Source: an uncultured Kordiimonas sp. (GTDB taxonomy: Bacteria > Pseudomonadota > Alphaproteobacteria > Sphingomonadales > Kordiimonadaceae). From it: a stretch of 64,000 nt of DNA. The stretch covers positions 311,529 through 375,528 of the forward strand of contig CANLMI010000002.1 of NCBI GenBank assembly GCA_947492375.1, read 5' to 3'. The translations under genes and the position numbers were made by a program. The notes beneath the pieces were generated by a model. That model was not told the origin of the DNA. It ran no database searches and was given only the letters and a program-made list of their open reading frames with translations. Positions 49,501 through 57,549 of this stretch are shown here, piece after piece. Positions within the stretch are counted from its first letter, which is position 1. The number at the start of each line of letters is the position of its first letter.

Positions 49501-50575
49501 CGCCTGCATCTACAAGACCTGCGTTATTAAATGTGAAGTCCTGCGCAGTTGCGTCCGCATACACTGTACCGTTACGCTGGTTACCTGTACCGATGATCTG
49601 GCCACCTTCAAGGTTGTTTACAGTCAATCCGATACCGTCGATGTTAAGCGCACGGCTATTTGAAGAGATTGTGCCTGCGTTATTTACAACACCACCAGTA
49701 TGATCGCCGCCACCTGCAGGTGTTGGATTACCGAAATAGACACCGTTTTGTGTACCTGAAATCGTGCCTGTATTTGTCAATGTACCCTGAAAAGAGACCC
49801 CGTTTACAGCACGGAAGCCACCGACTGTGCCATTCGCACCTTCTGACGAAATAGTACCGGAGTTTGTAATCGTCCCTGTAAATAATCCAGTTGTCGTACC
49901 GTCTAGCGCGCCTTCAACCCGGGTGCGCTCCAGACGAATACCATCACCTGCCGTCGCAAGGCCAGCGCCTGCATCGCCGCGACCAATAATATCGCCGGAA
50001 TTTTCAATAGTAAAATCATTACCAGCCGCAGTTAACTCTGCTGAAAAACCGGCACCAACTTGCCCGTCACCAGCATCAATTGTACCAGTGTTTACAAGGT
50101 TAAATTCGTTTGCCGTATCGTTCGCATATACAGTTCCATTGCGCTGGCTAGCTGTTCCAAGGATAGAGCCATTATTAACAATGGTAGACCCCAAACCGTT
50201 AATCTCAATCGCCCGCGATTCAGCAGTGATTGAACCCGTTGCAGAATTATTGATGGTAATACCATTGCCATTCAGTGTCAGTGTGTTTGTTACACCCGTT
50301 GTTGAGAGCGTACCGGCATTATTCACTGTTACATTATTGTTGCCGATGGTTAGCAACGGTGCGCCTGCGACAGTGCTAGCAATACCGGTATTCACAACAA
50401 TCGTTTCGCCGTCAACTTGACTTGCTCGCGATTGATTATCGCCGTCAGGTATTACAGTTTGTGCTGATACAGCACCTGAGAGCGCCACCGCAAACAATGA
50501 AGTCGAAGCAAGGAGCCTCTTGTTTACAAGCCGCGAAGACTGTGTTGTTTCTACTGTGCCAAATTTCTTGTTCAC
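46565..50575 (-). CDS. Autotransporter (type Va) with repeat-rich beta-helical passenger
   Basis: A 1336-residue surface protein. The start is a GTG at 50575, with AGGAG 6 bases upstream. A signal peptide (RLLASTSLFAVALSGAVSAQ) follows a hydrophilic N-tail. Residues ~40-950 are low-charge, Asn/Gly/Thr-rich repeats (NNAGTISS, INNSATGSITAE, NRNG-type turns) expected to fold as a beta-helix. A stretch near 880-950 lies before the last ~270 residues, an autotransporter beta-barrel ending in aromatic Phe (RIRFAF). It has very few cysteines, normal for the class. It contains a 549-bp near-identical tandem duplication. No protease or lipase motif was seen, so adhesion is a fair guess. Confidence 0.92.
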   Translation of the reverse strand: MNKKFGTVETTQSSRLVNKRLLASTSLFAVALSGAVSAQTVIPDGDNQSRASQVDGETIVVNTGIASTVAGAPLLTIGNNNVTVNNAGTLSTTGVTNTLTLNGNGITINNSATGSITAESRAIEINGLGSTIVNNGSILGTASQRNGTVYANDTANEFNLVNTGTIDAGDGQVGAGFSAELTAAGNDFTIENSGDIIGRGDAGAGLATAGDGIRLERTRVEGALDGTTTGLFTGTITNSGTISSEGANGTVGGFRAVNGVSFQGTLTNTGTISGTQNGVYFGNPTPAGGGDHTGGVVNNAGTISSNSRALNIDGIGLTVNNLEGGQIIGTGNQRNGTVYADATAQDFTFNNAGLVDAGAGNTGSGFGAEVAATGNSFDLINSGTIQGRGQASAAENAAGDGVRIGNVGNIGTVTGSITNSGLINSESTQGTTAGIRFVNGIGFQGTLTNEAGGVISGAQNGLYFGNPVNGEGADHTGGVVNNAGTISSNSRALNIDGIGLTVNNLEGGQIIGTGNQRNGTVYADATAQDFTFNNAGLVDAGAGNTGSGFGAEVAATGNSFDLINSGTIQGRGQASAAENAAGDGVRIGNVGNIGTVTGTITNSGLINSESTQGTTAGIRFVNGIGFQGTLTNEAGGVISGAQNGLYFGNPVNGEGADHTGGVVNNFGTISSGSRALNIDGIGLTVNNSGSILGTGDQRNGTVYFDGTANNVTLNNLAGGVIDAGVGNNGSGVSIQALAGERTHTISNAGIIQGRGAALASGEAAGLRVFYPPNMMRPVVNLDIDNTGTIASETSAGILLENITFAGDITNSGTISGATAAIDGRTSFGNIVINQNDGSLIGGVFTGAGDDVLNISGGSISGTIDLGAGNNQVNVLSGGSFDLDGNVSVVSDLAVDGLVNFDLGETLAVTGNTVLNSGSQVALNFTDVTSLDFDQNVDLITTSGTLTNNGASIAPDNSFLVDFNVVASSNTVSVTPTVANLTGLSNDANVSAFGSAFAGALQNGNGDVAFAANANAINGFTSNRQFELAAASLLPTLNEGVTREVYETQNQVLSLIDGRLSSEAAEGNGVWGQAFGRTADRDSEGGLTFSGYDADSYGFVIGADTTVAENVRAGVAFSYSDIDVEETSGAFENTSIDSYSLNAYAAYEDDGAFVNGALAYVFGSADSSRQAVVDTIASDFDVDQFSAKVTAGYKAELGDFEVSPFASLQYANISQSDFTEIGGLNLSVDADSVTIFETGVGAKFALPIERDGFKLVPQVSVGWYYDLADEARSLTASFAGGNNFALTGVDPTASSFEVDASLGIFTSGNTSITVGYEGEYRSDFNSHAGVARIRFAF
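48585..49702 (-). repeat. Near-identical 549-bp tandem repeat inside the autotransporter gene
   Basis: Bases x and x+549 match almost everywhere between about 48585 and 49153, with only a handful of mismatches, mostly silent. The unit encodes 183 residues, so the reading frame is kept; the two copies span roughly residues 291-658. Outside these limits the related passenger repeats have diverged strongly (for example near 48541-48580). Confidence 0.93.
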
Positions 50576-50589
50576 TTTTATCTCCTGTA

Positions 50590-50705
50590 AGTGATTATCC
50601 AAGAAAATCGGGGAAGGTTATGCGATGCCACCCATGCGTGGTAATACCTCGGAAGTTCACTCTGCCCCGGATCTTCGCTGGGGAGAAAACGTCAAATTTT
50701 AGCCG
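50590..50705 (-). promoter_or_regulatory. GC-richer, structured 5' leader of the autotransporter
   Basis: Directly upstream of the start lies about 100 bases clearly richer in G and C than the flanking AT-rich gap. On the minus strand several short stems are possible (CCAC-GCATGG-GTGG, CCCC with GGGG around GCGAAGATC, GAAG with CTTC). This may be a regulatory mRNA leader. It matches no riboswitch I know. Confidence 0.35.
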
Positions 50706-51107
50706 ATTGGAAATAAAGTAAGTGTTATTTTCGTGAACTTGTATTCAGCTAGATAAATATATGTTCATTTATCTAGCATTCATCAAATATATTACATAAA
50801 AATCAATGACTTAATATAATTATTACCAACAAAAATACAACGTCACATACATGAATATAGCGTTCATTTTCAGGAAAAAAAATTAACTCAAGTGTCATTT
50901 TCCGCAAAATTCAATTATATCAATTTGCTTCATCAGCGGTTCATTTTTCCATTATCATAGCGTGGTAAAAATGCACCAGTTTTCACCAAATCAAATATTT
51001 ACCGCGATTAATATTGATATTCATTCTTAATAAGATATAACCACGCTCAACAGATTTATTGCGAATAATTCTTAATATTATTGTTTCACATATGCATGGA
51101 ATGACGA
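50706..51107. promoter_or_regulatory. AT-rich divergent region between autotransporter and TonB receptor genes
   Basis: About 400 bases, no gene. It should carry the promoters of both neighbours. AATAATTCTTAATATTATT near 51064-51082 has partial symmetry but is a poor fit to a Fur or Irr site, so iron control is not shown by sequence. Confidence 0.4.
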
Positions 51108-53258
51108 ATGAGTAACAAACTTAAAAACATATTATATATGAGCACTATTATGGCGAGCCTCACAGGCACTTCATATGCTCAAAACGTTAACACTGATAGT
51201 CAAGATACAGAGGGTGACATTGATGAAGAAATCATTGTTACAGGTCGTTATCTATATAGTGATCAAGTAAATGCACTGAAAAGCCCTACTCCAATTATTG
51301 ATGTGCCTCAAAGTCTGTCAATTATCACTGCCGATCAAATAATTCGCCAAGGTATCGACAGCATAGCTGATATCACGCTTTACACACCTGGCATTAACAG
51401 CTCACAAGGTGAAGGCCACCGCGATGCTGTTGTATTTCGCGGCGTTCGCTCCACAGCAGACTTTTATCTAGACGGTGTCCGTGATGATGTTCAATATTAT
51501 CGCTCGCTATACAATCTCGAACAAGTTGAGGTTTTACGCGGCCCTAATGCCCTTCTATTTGGCCGTGGCGGTACCGGTGGCTTAATTAACCGTGTAACCA
51601 AAAAAGGCGTTATTGGCGAAGATTTCGTTGGTTATACTGGAAGCGTAGATACCTTTGGCGCCTACACACTTCAGGCAGATGTTAACTTCGCAGTCAATGA
51701 TAACGCAGCCTTCCGGGTCAATGGGTATTATGAAAACCTGAACAACCATAGAGATTTCTTTGACGGCGATCGCTATGGCATTAACCCAACTGCACGGATA
51801 GAACTATCTGAAGCAACAACATTCAACATTTCTTATGAGTATAATAATAACGAAAGATTTGTTGATCGCGGCATTCCTGCTGGTGCAGATGGCCGCCCTG
51901 CCGAGCAACTTGAAGATATCACTTTTGGCGATTCAGAGCTTAACACCACAACTTTTGAAGGCCACACAGTAAGAGCAACCATTGAACACGAGTTTGCAGA
52001 TAACATCAAAGGTAACTTTAATGCATTCTACGGTGATTATGACAAGCTTTACTCTAATTTCTTTCCTGTAAGTTTTGACGAAGAAACGAATGTTGTCGGC
52101 CTGGATGGTTATATTGACACAACAAAGCGCCGAAACCTCGTTCTATCAACTAACCTGATCGGTGAATTTGAAACTGGTAATATTGGCCATACACTCTTTG
52201 TTGGCGGTGAATATATCGACACCACAAATAACAATGACCGCTTCAATGCATTTTTCGATCAAACTCAAGACGATGTAGAATTCTTCACTGCAACACAGCC
52301 AATAAGTTTGGCAAACGGTGTAGGAACAAATGCAAGTGGCTTACCCACAGTAAATAACTTTAATCTGGATCTAAACGACGATACAGAAGCTGATATCGAA
52401 GTATTCTCTGTTTACGTTCAAGATCAGATAGAAATTTCTGAATATTTGGATATTTTGATTGGCGGTCGTTTCGATAGCTTTGATATTACAGTCGATAATA
52501 TCGAGACCTTCATCGAAACAGGCGAAAGAGAAATTCTAAGTCGCCGCGATTCAGAGTTTTCACCACGTCTTGGCCTTGTATTTAAACCAAAAGAAAACAT
52601 CTCTATTTACGGAAGTTTCAGCGAAAGTTTCTTACCACGTAGTGGTGAGCAGTTTGCGGATATTAACCCACCGGACGATGCGCTTGAGCCAAACACATTT
52701 CAAACTATCGAAGCTGGTATTAAATGGGATTTTGCAGACGGTTTAAGTTTTACAGCAGCCGTATTTGAAAATGAACAAAGCTCCCCGCAAGTTGCTGATA
52801 ACGACCCCGGTACACTGGATGTTATTGATAGTGAAATCCGCGGCATTGAAGCTCAAATTCAAGGGCAAATTACTGACGAATTCTTCATTACTGCTGGTTA
52901 TAGCTATCTCGAAGGTAACCAAGTCAACGATGACGGTAGCCAGGGCCTTCGTGTTCGTGAGCTTCCAGAACACACATTCAGCATTTGGGGCAATTATCAG
53001 ATAACTGAACGTTTCGGCCTTGGCGCTGGCCTGACATATCAGGATGAAAGCTTTGCCGATAACGGAAACAACACAACATTGCCTGATTTTGTTCGCATTG
53101 ATGCAGCCGCATACTATGACCTCAATGACAGAGTCCGTTTGCAAGTCAATATTGAAAACCTAACAGATACGGACTATTTCCCGAACGCTCACACCGCAAA
53201 CAACATTACTGTTGGCGCGCCGTTGAACGCTCGCTTTACAATAACTGGCCGTTTCTAA
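51108..53258 (+). CDS. TonB-dependent siderophore receptor
   Basis: Outer-membrane receptor, 716 residues, of the FhuA/FhuE-like siderophore class. After a signal peptide (ending near SYAQ) comes a plug domain at ~50-165 with hallmarks VPQSLSIITADQI, VVFRGVRSTADFYLDGVRDD and VEVLRGPNALLFGRGGTGGLI. The remainder is the 22-strand barrel, ending in ARFTITGRF with the terminal Phe required for barrel assembly. The ligand cannot be named; a ferric hydroxamate/catechol-type siderophore is likely. GGAA lies about 8 bases before the ATG. No cognate biosynthesis or permease genes are adjacent. Confidence 0.93.
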   Translation: MSNKLKNILYMSTIMASLTGTSYAQNVNTDSQDTEGDIDEEIIVTGRYLYSDQVNALKSPTPIIDVPQSLSIITADQIIRQGIDSIADITLYTPGINSSQGEGHRDAVVFRGVRSTADFYLDGVRDDVQYYRSLYNLEQVEVLRGPNALLFGRGGTGGLINRVTKKGVIGEDFVGYTGSVDTFGAYTLQADVNFAVNDNAAFRVNGYYENLNNHRDFFDGDRYGINPTARIELSEATTFNISYEYNNNERFVDRGIPAGADGRPAEQLEDITFGDSELNTTTFEGHTVRATIEHEFADNIKGNFNAFYGDYDKLYSNFFPVSFDEETNVVGLDGYIDTTKRRNLVLSTNLIGEFETGNIGHTLFVGGEYIDTTNNNDRFNAFFDQTQDDVEFFTATQPISLANGVGTNASGLPTVNNFNLDLNDDTEADIEVFSVYVQDQIEISEYLDILIGGRFDSFDITVDNIETFIETGEREILSRRDSEFSPRLGLVFKPKENISIYGSFSESFLPRSGEQFADINPPDDALEPNTFQTIEAGIKWDFADGLSFTAAVFENEQSSPQVADNDPGTLDVIDSEIRGIEAQIQGQITDEFFITAGYSYLEGNQVNDDGSQGLRVRELPEHTFSIWGNYQITERFGLGAGLTYQDESFADNGNNTTLPDFVRIDAAAYYDLNDRVRLQVNIENLTDTDYFPNAHTANNITVGAPLNARFTITGRF

Positions 53259-53277
53259 ACAACGTCAATATAATCCT

Positions 53278-53314
53278 TAAAAGCCTGGCAATCATTTAGG
53301 TTGCCAGGCTTTTA
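53278..53314. terminator. Bidirectional terminator between the TonB receptor and CNT transporter genes
   Basis: 14-base stem (TAAAAGCCTGGCAA / TTGCCAGGCTTTTA) with a nine-base loop and T/A tracts on both sides, placed between two converging genes. Confidence 0.9.
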
Positions 53315-53330
53315 TTTTCTCTAATACTGT

Positions 53331-54578
53331 TTAGCTTAACACAATAGAGGCTACAGCGGCTGTCGCGCCAGTAGCGAGATTACCAGCTATCCATGCCCTC
53401 CAACCCAATGAGGCAACTTCCGCTCGTTTAGAAGGCGCAAGTGCACCAAAAGTAGCAATTTGCAGCCCTATACTCGCAAGATTTGCAAAACCGCACAAAG
53501 CATACGTCATAATAACAGCGGACTTAGGGCTTAAGTCTTCACTCGTTAAACCGGACAACTGCTGGTAAGCAATAAATTCATTCAAAACTGCCTTCGTTCC
53601 CATCAATTGTCCCGCTACATATGCTTCTTCAATCGGGATACCAAATGCGAGTACAATTGGTGCAAATATCCAGCCAAGCATCCTATTCACTGTCAATGGC
53701 TCACCATAGACATTTGGAAAGATACCAAGAAATTCATTCATAATGAAAACTAGCGCAAAGATAACAAGTAACATTGCCATGACGCTGAGAAAAACTTTCA
53801 AGCCATCTTCTACACCCCTCACAAGTGCATCAAGTGTACTGTCATAGCGTATTGACTGGTCGAATGATGTTGCTTCGGTCAAACTATCGCCCGGCACAAT
53901 TATTTTCGCAAACAAAAGGGAAGCAGGAAGCGAAATAAGAGAAGCCGTCAAAATATGCCCCGTCGCGTCAGATACAACCCCTTCAATAACGCTCGCATAC
54001 AAAACCAAGACGGCACCCGAAACTGTCGACAAGCCAGCCACCATAACCATAAAAAGCTCGGTTCGATTCATTTGCGCAATATATGCGCGAATTATCAACG
54101 GGCTTTCCACAACTCCCAGAAAAAAATTCGCGCCCACCCCAAGGCCCACAGCACCGCTGACGTTAAGCGAACGTTCAAGCGTAAAGCTTAACCCTTTGAT
54201 AGCTTTAGGCAAAAGCCGCCAATGCCACAAAATGGCGGATAGCGCAGCCATAACCAAAATAATTGGTAAAATCTCAAACGCGACGATTAATGTGCCTGCC
54301 CCTTCTTTCGTTTCAAAGGGTATACTCCCACCACCTAAATATCCAAACATGTAAGAAGATCCAGCCTTACTAGCCTTCTCCAAAATTTTTACAAGAACAC
54401 CAGCCTTAGCCAATAGCTTTTGTAAAAATTCAACGCGCAACAATACCAGTGCAAGAATAATTTGCAGGATAATAGCCCCTAAAGACCATTTCAAAGGGAA
54501 CTTTTGCCGATTTTCACTGATAGTCCATGCAATAAGAGTTAGAAAAGCAAGGCCCAACATGGGCTGAAGAATTATCAT
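53331..54578 (-). CDS. Concentrative nucleoside transporter (NupC/CNT family)
   Basis: Inner-membrane nucleoside:cation symporter, about 415 residues and very hydrophobic. GEPLTVNRMLGWIFAPIV, FGIPIEEAYVAG and MGTKAVLNEFIAYQQL are the most conserved CNT blocks; an Asn/Pro/Ser-rich segment (GLSTVSGAVLVLYASV) also fits. I start at the ATG at 54578; an upstream in-frame GTG at 54617 would add 13 polar residues. No strong ribosome site is visible for either. A conserved terminator lies downstream. It is alone in its transcription unit. Confidence 0.9.
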   Translation of the reverse strand: MIILQPMLGLAFLTLIAWTISENRQKFPLKWSLGAIILQIILALVLLRVEFLQKLLAKAGVLVKILEKASKAGSSYMFGYLGGGSIPFETKEGAGTLIVAFEILPIILVMAALSAILWHWRLLPKAIKGLSFTLERSLNVSGAVGLGVGANFFLGVVESPLIIRAYIAQMNRTELFMVMVAGLSTVSGAVLVLYASVIEGVVSDATGHILTASLISLPASLLFAKIIVPGDSLTEATSFDQSIRYDSTLDALVRGVEDGLKVFLSVMAMLLVIFALVFIMNEFLGIFPNVYGEPLTVNRMLGWIFAPIVLAFGIPIEEAYVAGQLMGTKAVLNEFIAYQQLSGLTSEDLSPKSAVIMTYALCGFANLASIGLQIATFGALAPSKRAEVASLGWRAWIAGNLATGATAAVASIVLS

Positions 54579-54744
54579 AAGAAATAATACTCTCTGATCT
54601 TTATAAATCGATACCACACCGAAAAACCATCAAATGGATACTATTTCTTTTTGAAGCATTAAAGAGATCGCATCAAATAAAAAGCGGGCATCCCCCTTAC
54701 CAACACCCCGTTTACACAAACGATCATATTCATTGTATAAATTA

Positions 54745-54760
54745 TATTCGTTTTTGAACA
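54745..54760. promoter_or_regulatory. GlpR-like operator 1 upstream of glpD
   Basis: TATTCGTTTTTGAACA resembles the DeoR-family GlpR site pattern (TTCG-N4-CGAA with flanking TGT/ACA). One base departs from symmetry in the right half (TGAA). It lies 29 bases upstream of a second, better copy. Confidence 0.55.
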
Positions 54761-54773
54761 TTTTAATATATTT

Positions 54774-54789
54774 TTTTCGTTTACGAACA
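54774..54789. promoter_or_regulatory. GlpR-like operator 2 upstream of glpD
   Basis: TTTTCGTTTACGAACA fits TTCG-N4-CGAA exactly, followed by AT as in E. coli glp operators. The pair is followed by glpD at 54849. A 29-base spacing is close to three helical turns, so both repressor molecules could sit on one face of the DNA. Confidence 0.65.
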
Positions 54790-54848
54790 TTTTGAATTAT
54801 TGTATTGATAAGCAACACAAAGAAATAGCCAAACTGAGCAATCAAATT

Positions 54849-56342
54849 ATGTATGACTTACTTATAATAGGTGGAGGCATAAACGGCGCAGGAATAGCCC
54901 GCGACGCTGTTGGCCGGGGACTGAAAGTATTACTATGTGAAAAGGATGACCTTGCCTCACACACGTCATCTGCAAGCACTAAGCTCATCCATGGCGGTCT
55001 TAGATATCTTGAATATTATGACTTTGCGCTTGTCCGAAAAGCTTTACTGGAAAGGGAAGTTTTACTGCAAATGGCGCCGCATATCATTTGGCCAATGCGG
55101 TTCATATTACCGCATACCAAAGGCCTTAGGCCCGCATGGTTACTTCGGCTTGGGCTTTTTCTTTATGATCATATTGGCGGCAGGAAGTTACTGCCTCCAA
55201 CAACGACCTTAAGGCGCTCATCCACTCATAAACTAGACGCACTGCATGATAACCTGTCATTGGCATTTGAATACTCCGATTGCTGGGTTGATGATGCACG
55301 GCTTGTCGTATTAAATGCAGCAGATGCGGCACAGCGCGGGGCAACAATTCACACACAAACTGAATGCATCAACTTAGCACGCAGTAACACCCATTGGGAT
55401 GCTGATTTACGCAAGGCGGATGGCACAGTAGAACAAATACAGTGCAAAGCGGTTGTCAATGCTGCTGGGCCATGGGTTGAAACGATGGCATCGCGCGCTA
55501 ATAAAGACTTGGGCGATAAAGCAAAAGTGCGACTGGTAAAAGGCAGCCATATCATTATTAATCGGCACTTTGAGGGGGAAGAGTCTTTCTTTTTTCAAAA
55601 TGCTGACGGGCGTATCATCTTTGCTATTCCCTATGAGAATAATAATTTTACCCTCATAGGCACAACCGACCTTATGTTCGAAGGCGATAAAGAAAGTGTT
55701 CAGATTTCAGACGATGAGATCCAATATCTTTGTAACTCCGCAAATGAGTATTTTAAAAAACCAATCCACCCTACAGATGTTGTCGCAACCTATTCTGGTG
55801 TAAGGCCTCTTTATGACGATAAAGCAGATAATGCCTCGGCTGTAACACGTGATTACATATTATCTTACGACAACGAGGACGGAGCGCCAATATTATCAAT
55901 ATTCGGTGGCAAAATAACAACTTATCGCAAACTGGCGGAAGATTGTATAACGATACTAAACAATGACTTTAAAAATATTGGCAACTCATGGACCGGAACT
56001 GCCCCCTTACCTGGCGGCGATATAAAAAATGCCCACTTTGATATGTTCTTTGAAGAACTCAGAACGATGTACCCTTGGCTGAAAACAGAAGTCTTACACC
56101 GGCTTTCACGCTGCTATGGCACCAATATCCACCAGATATTAGAAGGTAAAAAATCTGTTGATGCACTAGGTACACACTATGGGCACGGCCTATATCATAG
56201 CGAAGTCGAGTATTTGCTAAATCATGAATTTGCTAAATCAGCCGACGATATACTCTCCAGACGTACAAAACTCGGCTTATATTTTACAGACGGGGAAAAG
56301 CAAACACTGGAACAGGCTTTTGCTAAAATGACACTCGGGTAA
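54849..56342 (+). CDS. glpD: Aerobic glycerol-3-phosphate dehydrogenase
   Basis: Membrane-associated FAD enzyme oxidising glycerol-3-phosphate to dihydroxyacetone phosphate and passing electrons to quinone. The N-terminus has the FAD fingerprint (YDLLIIGGGINGAGIARDAV) and the family block SSASTKLIHGGLRYLEYYDF. GSHIII, FAIPYENN, GTTDLMFEGD and SGVRPL follow, then the C-terminal helical domain. Length 497 matches GlpD. I start at the ATG at 54849 because it fits the family N-terminus; the frame is open to a TTG at 54792 but that lies at the operator. Expression is probably induced by glycerol-3-phosphate through a GlpR-type repressor encoded elsewhere. Confidence 0.95.
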   Translation: MYDLLIIGGGINGAGIARDAVGRGLKVLLCEKDDLASHTSSASTKLIHGGLRYLEYYDFALVRKALLEREVLLQMAPHIIWPMRFILPHTKGLRPAWLLRLGLFLYDHIGGRKLLPPTTTLRRSSTHKLDALHDNLSLAFEYSDCWVDDARLVVLNAADAAQRGATIHTQTECINLARSNTHWDADLRKADGTVEQIQCKAVVNAAGPWVETMASRANKDLGDKAKVRLVKGSHIIINRHFEGEESFFFQNADGRIIFAIPYENNNFTLIGTTDLMFEGDKESVQISDDEIQYLCNSANEYFKKPIHPTDVVATYSGVRPLYDDKADNASAVTRDYILSYDNEDGAPILSIFGGKITTYRKLAEDCITILNNDFKNIGNSWTGTAPLPGGDIKNAHFDMFFEELRTMYPWLKTEVLHRLSRCYGTNIHQILEGKKSVDALGTHYGHGLYHSEVEYLLNHEFAKSADDILSRRTKLGLYFTDGEKQTLEQAFAKMTLG

Positions 56343-56635
56343 CCAAGGCGTTGTTCAACACGACCCCGGAATAAATTCGTTAATCAGGTGCATAAGTAAG
56401 CGCCTTTGCGATTCGATAATATTTTATACGTCACACCAGATTTATAATATTTCCGGCATAAAACCTCAAAAATGTCCCGTTATGAAACAGTCAGTGACAA
56501 AATATAGTTCAACATCTGAGAGATAAACGCAAATCCGCTTTTTCTGTAGCATTTTACAAAAACATTCGGTACTTCAGCCTCGAATTAATCAATTTATATA
56601 AAACTTTATATAGTTTATAAGTATCGGACTGAAAC
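56343..56635. other. Intergenic region upstream of the PEP-CTERM gene
   Basis: About 290 AT-rich bases. I see no gene, no strong terminator for glpD and no clear promoter box. Confidence 0.35.
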
Positions 56636-57325
56636 ATGAACATCTCAAGCAAACTGATAGTCATTTTCTGCGCATTGATTTTCACAAGCGTAGCGAACGC
56701 AAGCACAACATTTGATTTTGCAACAGCAACATTTAACCGTAACCTTGATGGCTCTTTGAATTTCACTTCTGGTGGGATAGGCCTGAATGTTACAGGATAT
56801 AGTTTTGATGGCTTAGGTTTAGGCGGTCGCCTCGACCCTGACCCTGCAACACTGCCAACAGCGGCAACAAATCAAAATAACGCATTAGGCCGCAATGCAG
56901 GTGGGTTAACCTTCAAGCTGCCAAGCAGAGACATTGCACGCCAAGACGGCGTTGGATCAAATGAACTCATCCTCTTTACATTTACACAAATTGTAAACTT
57001 AGAAAGTATCTTCTTTACAGACGAAGATAATGATACTTTTTCATTCTATAATAACGTTTCTTTCGATGGCAGTATCCTCTCCGGTAACTTTGTTGGCGGA
57101 CCTATAGCCACAGGAAACGGCCTTTTCTCATTTGGTGGATCGAATATCGAGTCAGGCGTAAGAACAACCTTTGCTGTGGCAGCCATCGCGAATGATTCTT
57201 CCATCCAAATTGGCTCTCTTGCCGCTGTAAGCGCTGTACCAGAGCCAGCTACATGGTTAATGATGATCATTGGGTTTGCAGGTATCGGTCTCGCCGTACG
57301 TCGCCGCCAAAGAGTGTTTGCTTAA
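56636..57325 (+). CDS. PEPxxWA-type PEP-CTERM sorting-signal protein
   Basis: Exported 229-residue protein with a signal peptide (VIFCALIFTSVANAST). The body is Asn/Gly/Phe-rich and beta-like (FTQIVNLESIFFTDEDNDTF). The C-terminus is a full sorting signal: VPEPATWLMM, a hydrophobic helix (IIGFAGIGLAV) and RRRQR. The PEPATW form belongs to the alphaproteobacterial PEPxxWA class, processed by an exosortase. No exosortase gene lies in this window. Role probably extracellular or surface; function unknown. Confidence 0.88.
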   Translation: MNISSKLIVIFCALIFTSVANASTTFDFATATFNRNLDGSLNFTSGGIGLNVTGYSFDGLGLGGRLDPDPATLPTAATNQNNALGRNAGGLTFKLPSRDIARQDGVGSNELILFTFTQIVNLESIFFTDEDNDTFSFYNNVSFDGSILSGNFVGGPIATGNGLFSFGGSNIESGVRTTFAVAAIANDSSIQIGSLAAVSAVPEPATWLMMIIGFAGIGLAVRRRQRVFA

Positions 57326-57361
57326 TTACACACATCTAAATTTTAAACGACTTTGTCTTAT

Positions 57362-57385
57362 AGGGCTGCATATTATTGCAGCCCT
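57362..57385 (+). terminator. Rho-independent terminator of the PEP-CTERM gene
   Basis: AGGGCTGCA and TGCAGCCCT form a perfect 9-base stem with a six-base loop, followed by TTTTT. Ends the plus-strand gene 37 bases downstream of its stop. Confidence 0.9.
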
Positions 57386-57549
57386 TTTTAATAAATAGCG
57401 GCATTAGAGAGAATAAATATCACTACCCAAAAGTTACAACACATTTGCAATATCTATATAATGTCAGGGCCTTGGCTATCATAATCGCACCCAGAGACGT
57501 CAAATTACCTTACTCGACGTGCATTAAAGGCAAAAATGTTGAGGTAATA

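Noticed and set aside
48585-49702. Repeated DNA that could look like a CRISPR or satellite array
   Set aside because: The repeat is in frame in a long autotransporter gene and the unit is 549 bp; no spacers or cas genes.
50880-51100. Possible Fur or Irr box in front of the TonB receptor
   Set aside because: Only loosely AT-symmetric sequences were found; none matches a known consensus well enough to annotate.
54630-54845. A minus-strand ORF of up to 71 codons between the CNT transporter and glpD
   Set aside because: It covers the GlpR-like operators, has no ribosome site at either possible start and matches nothing I know. A 43-residue version from 54761 remains an outside possibility.
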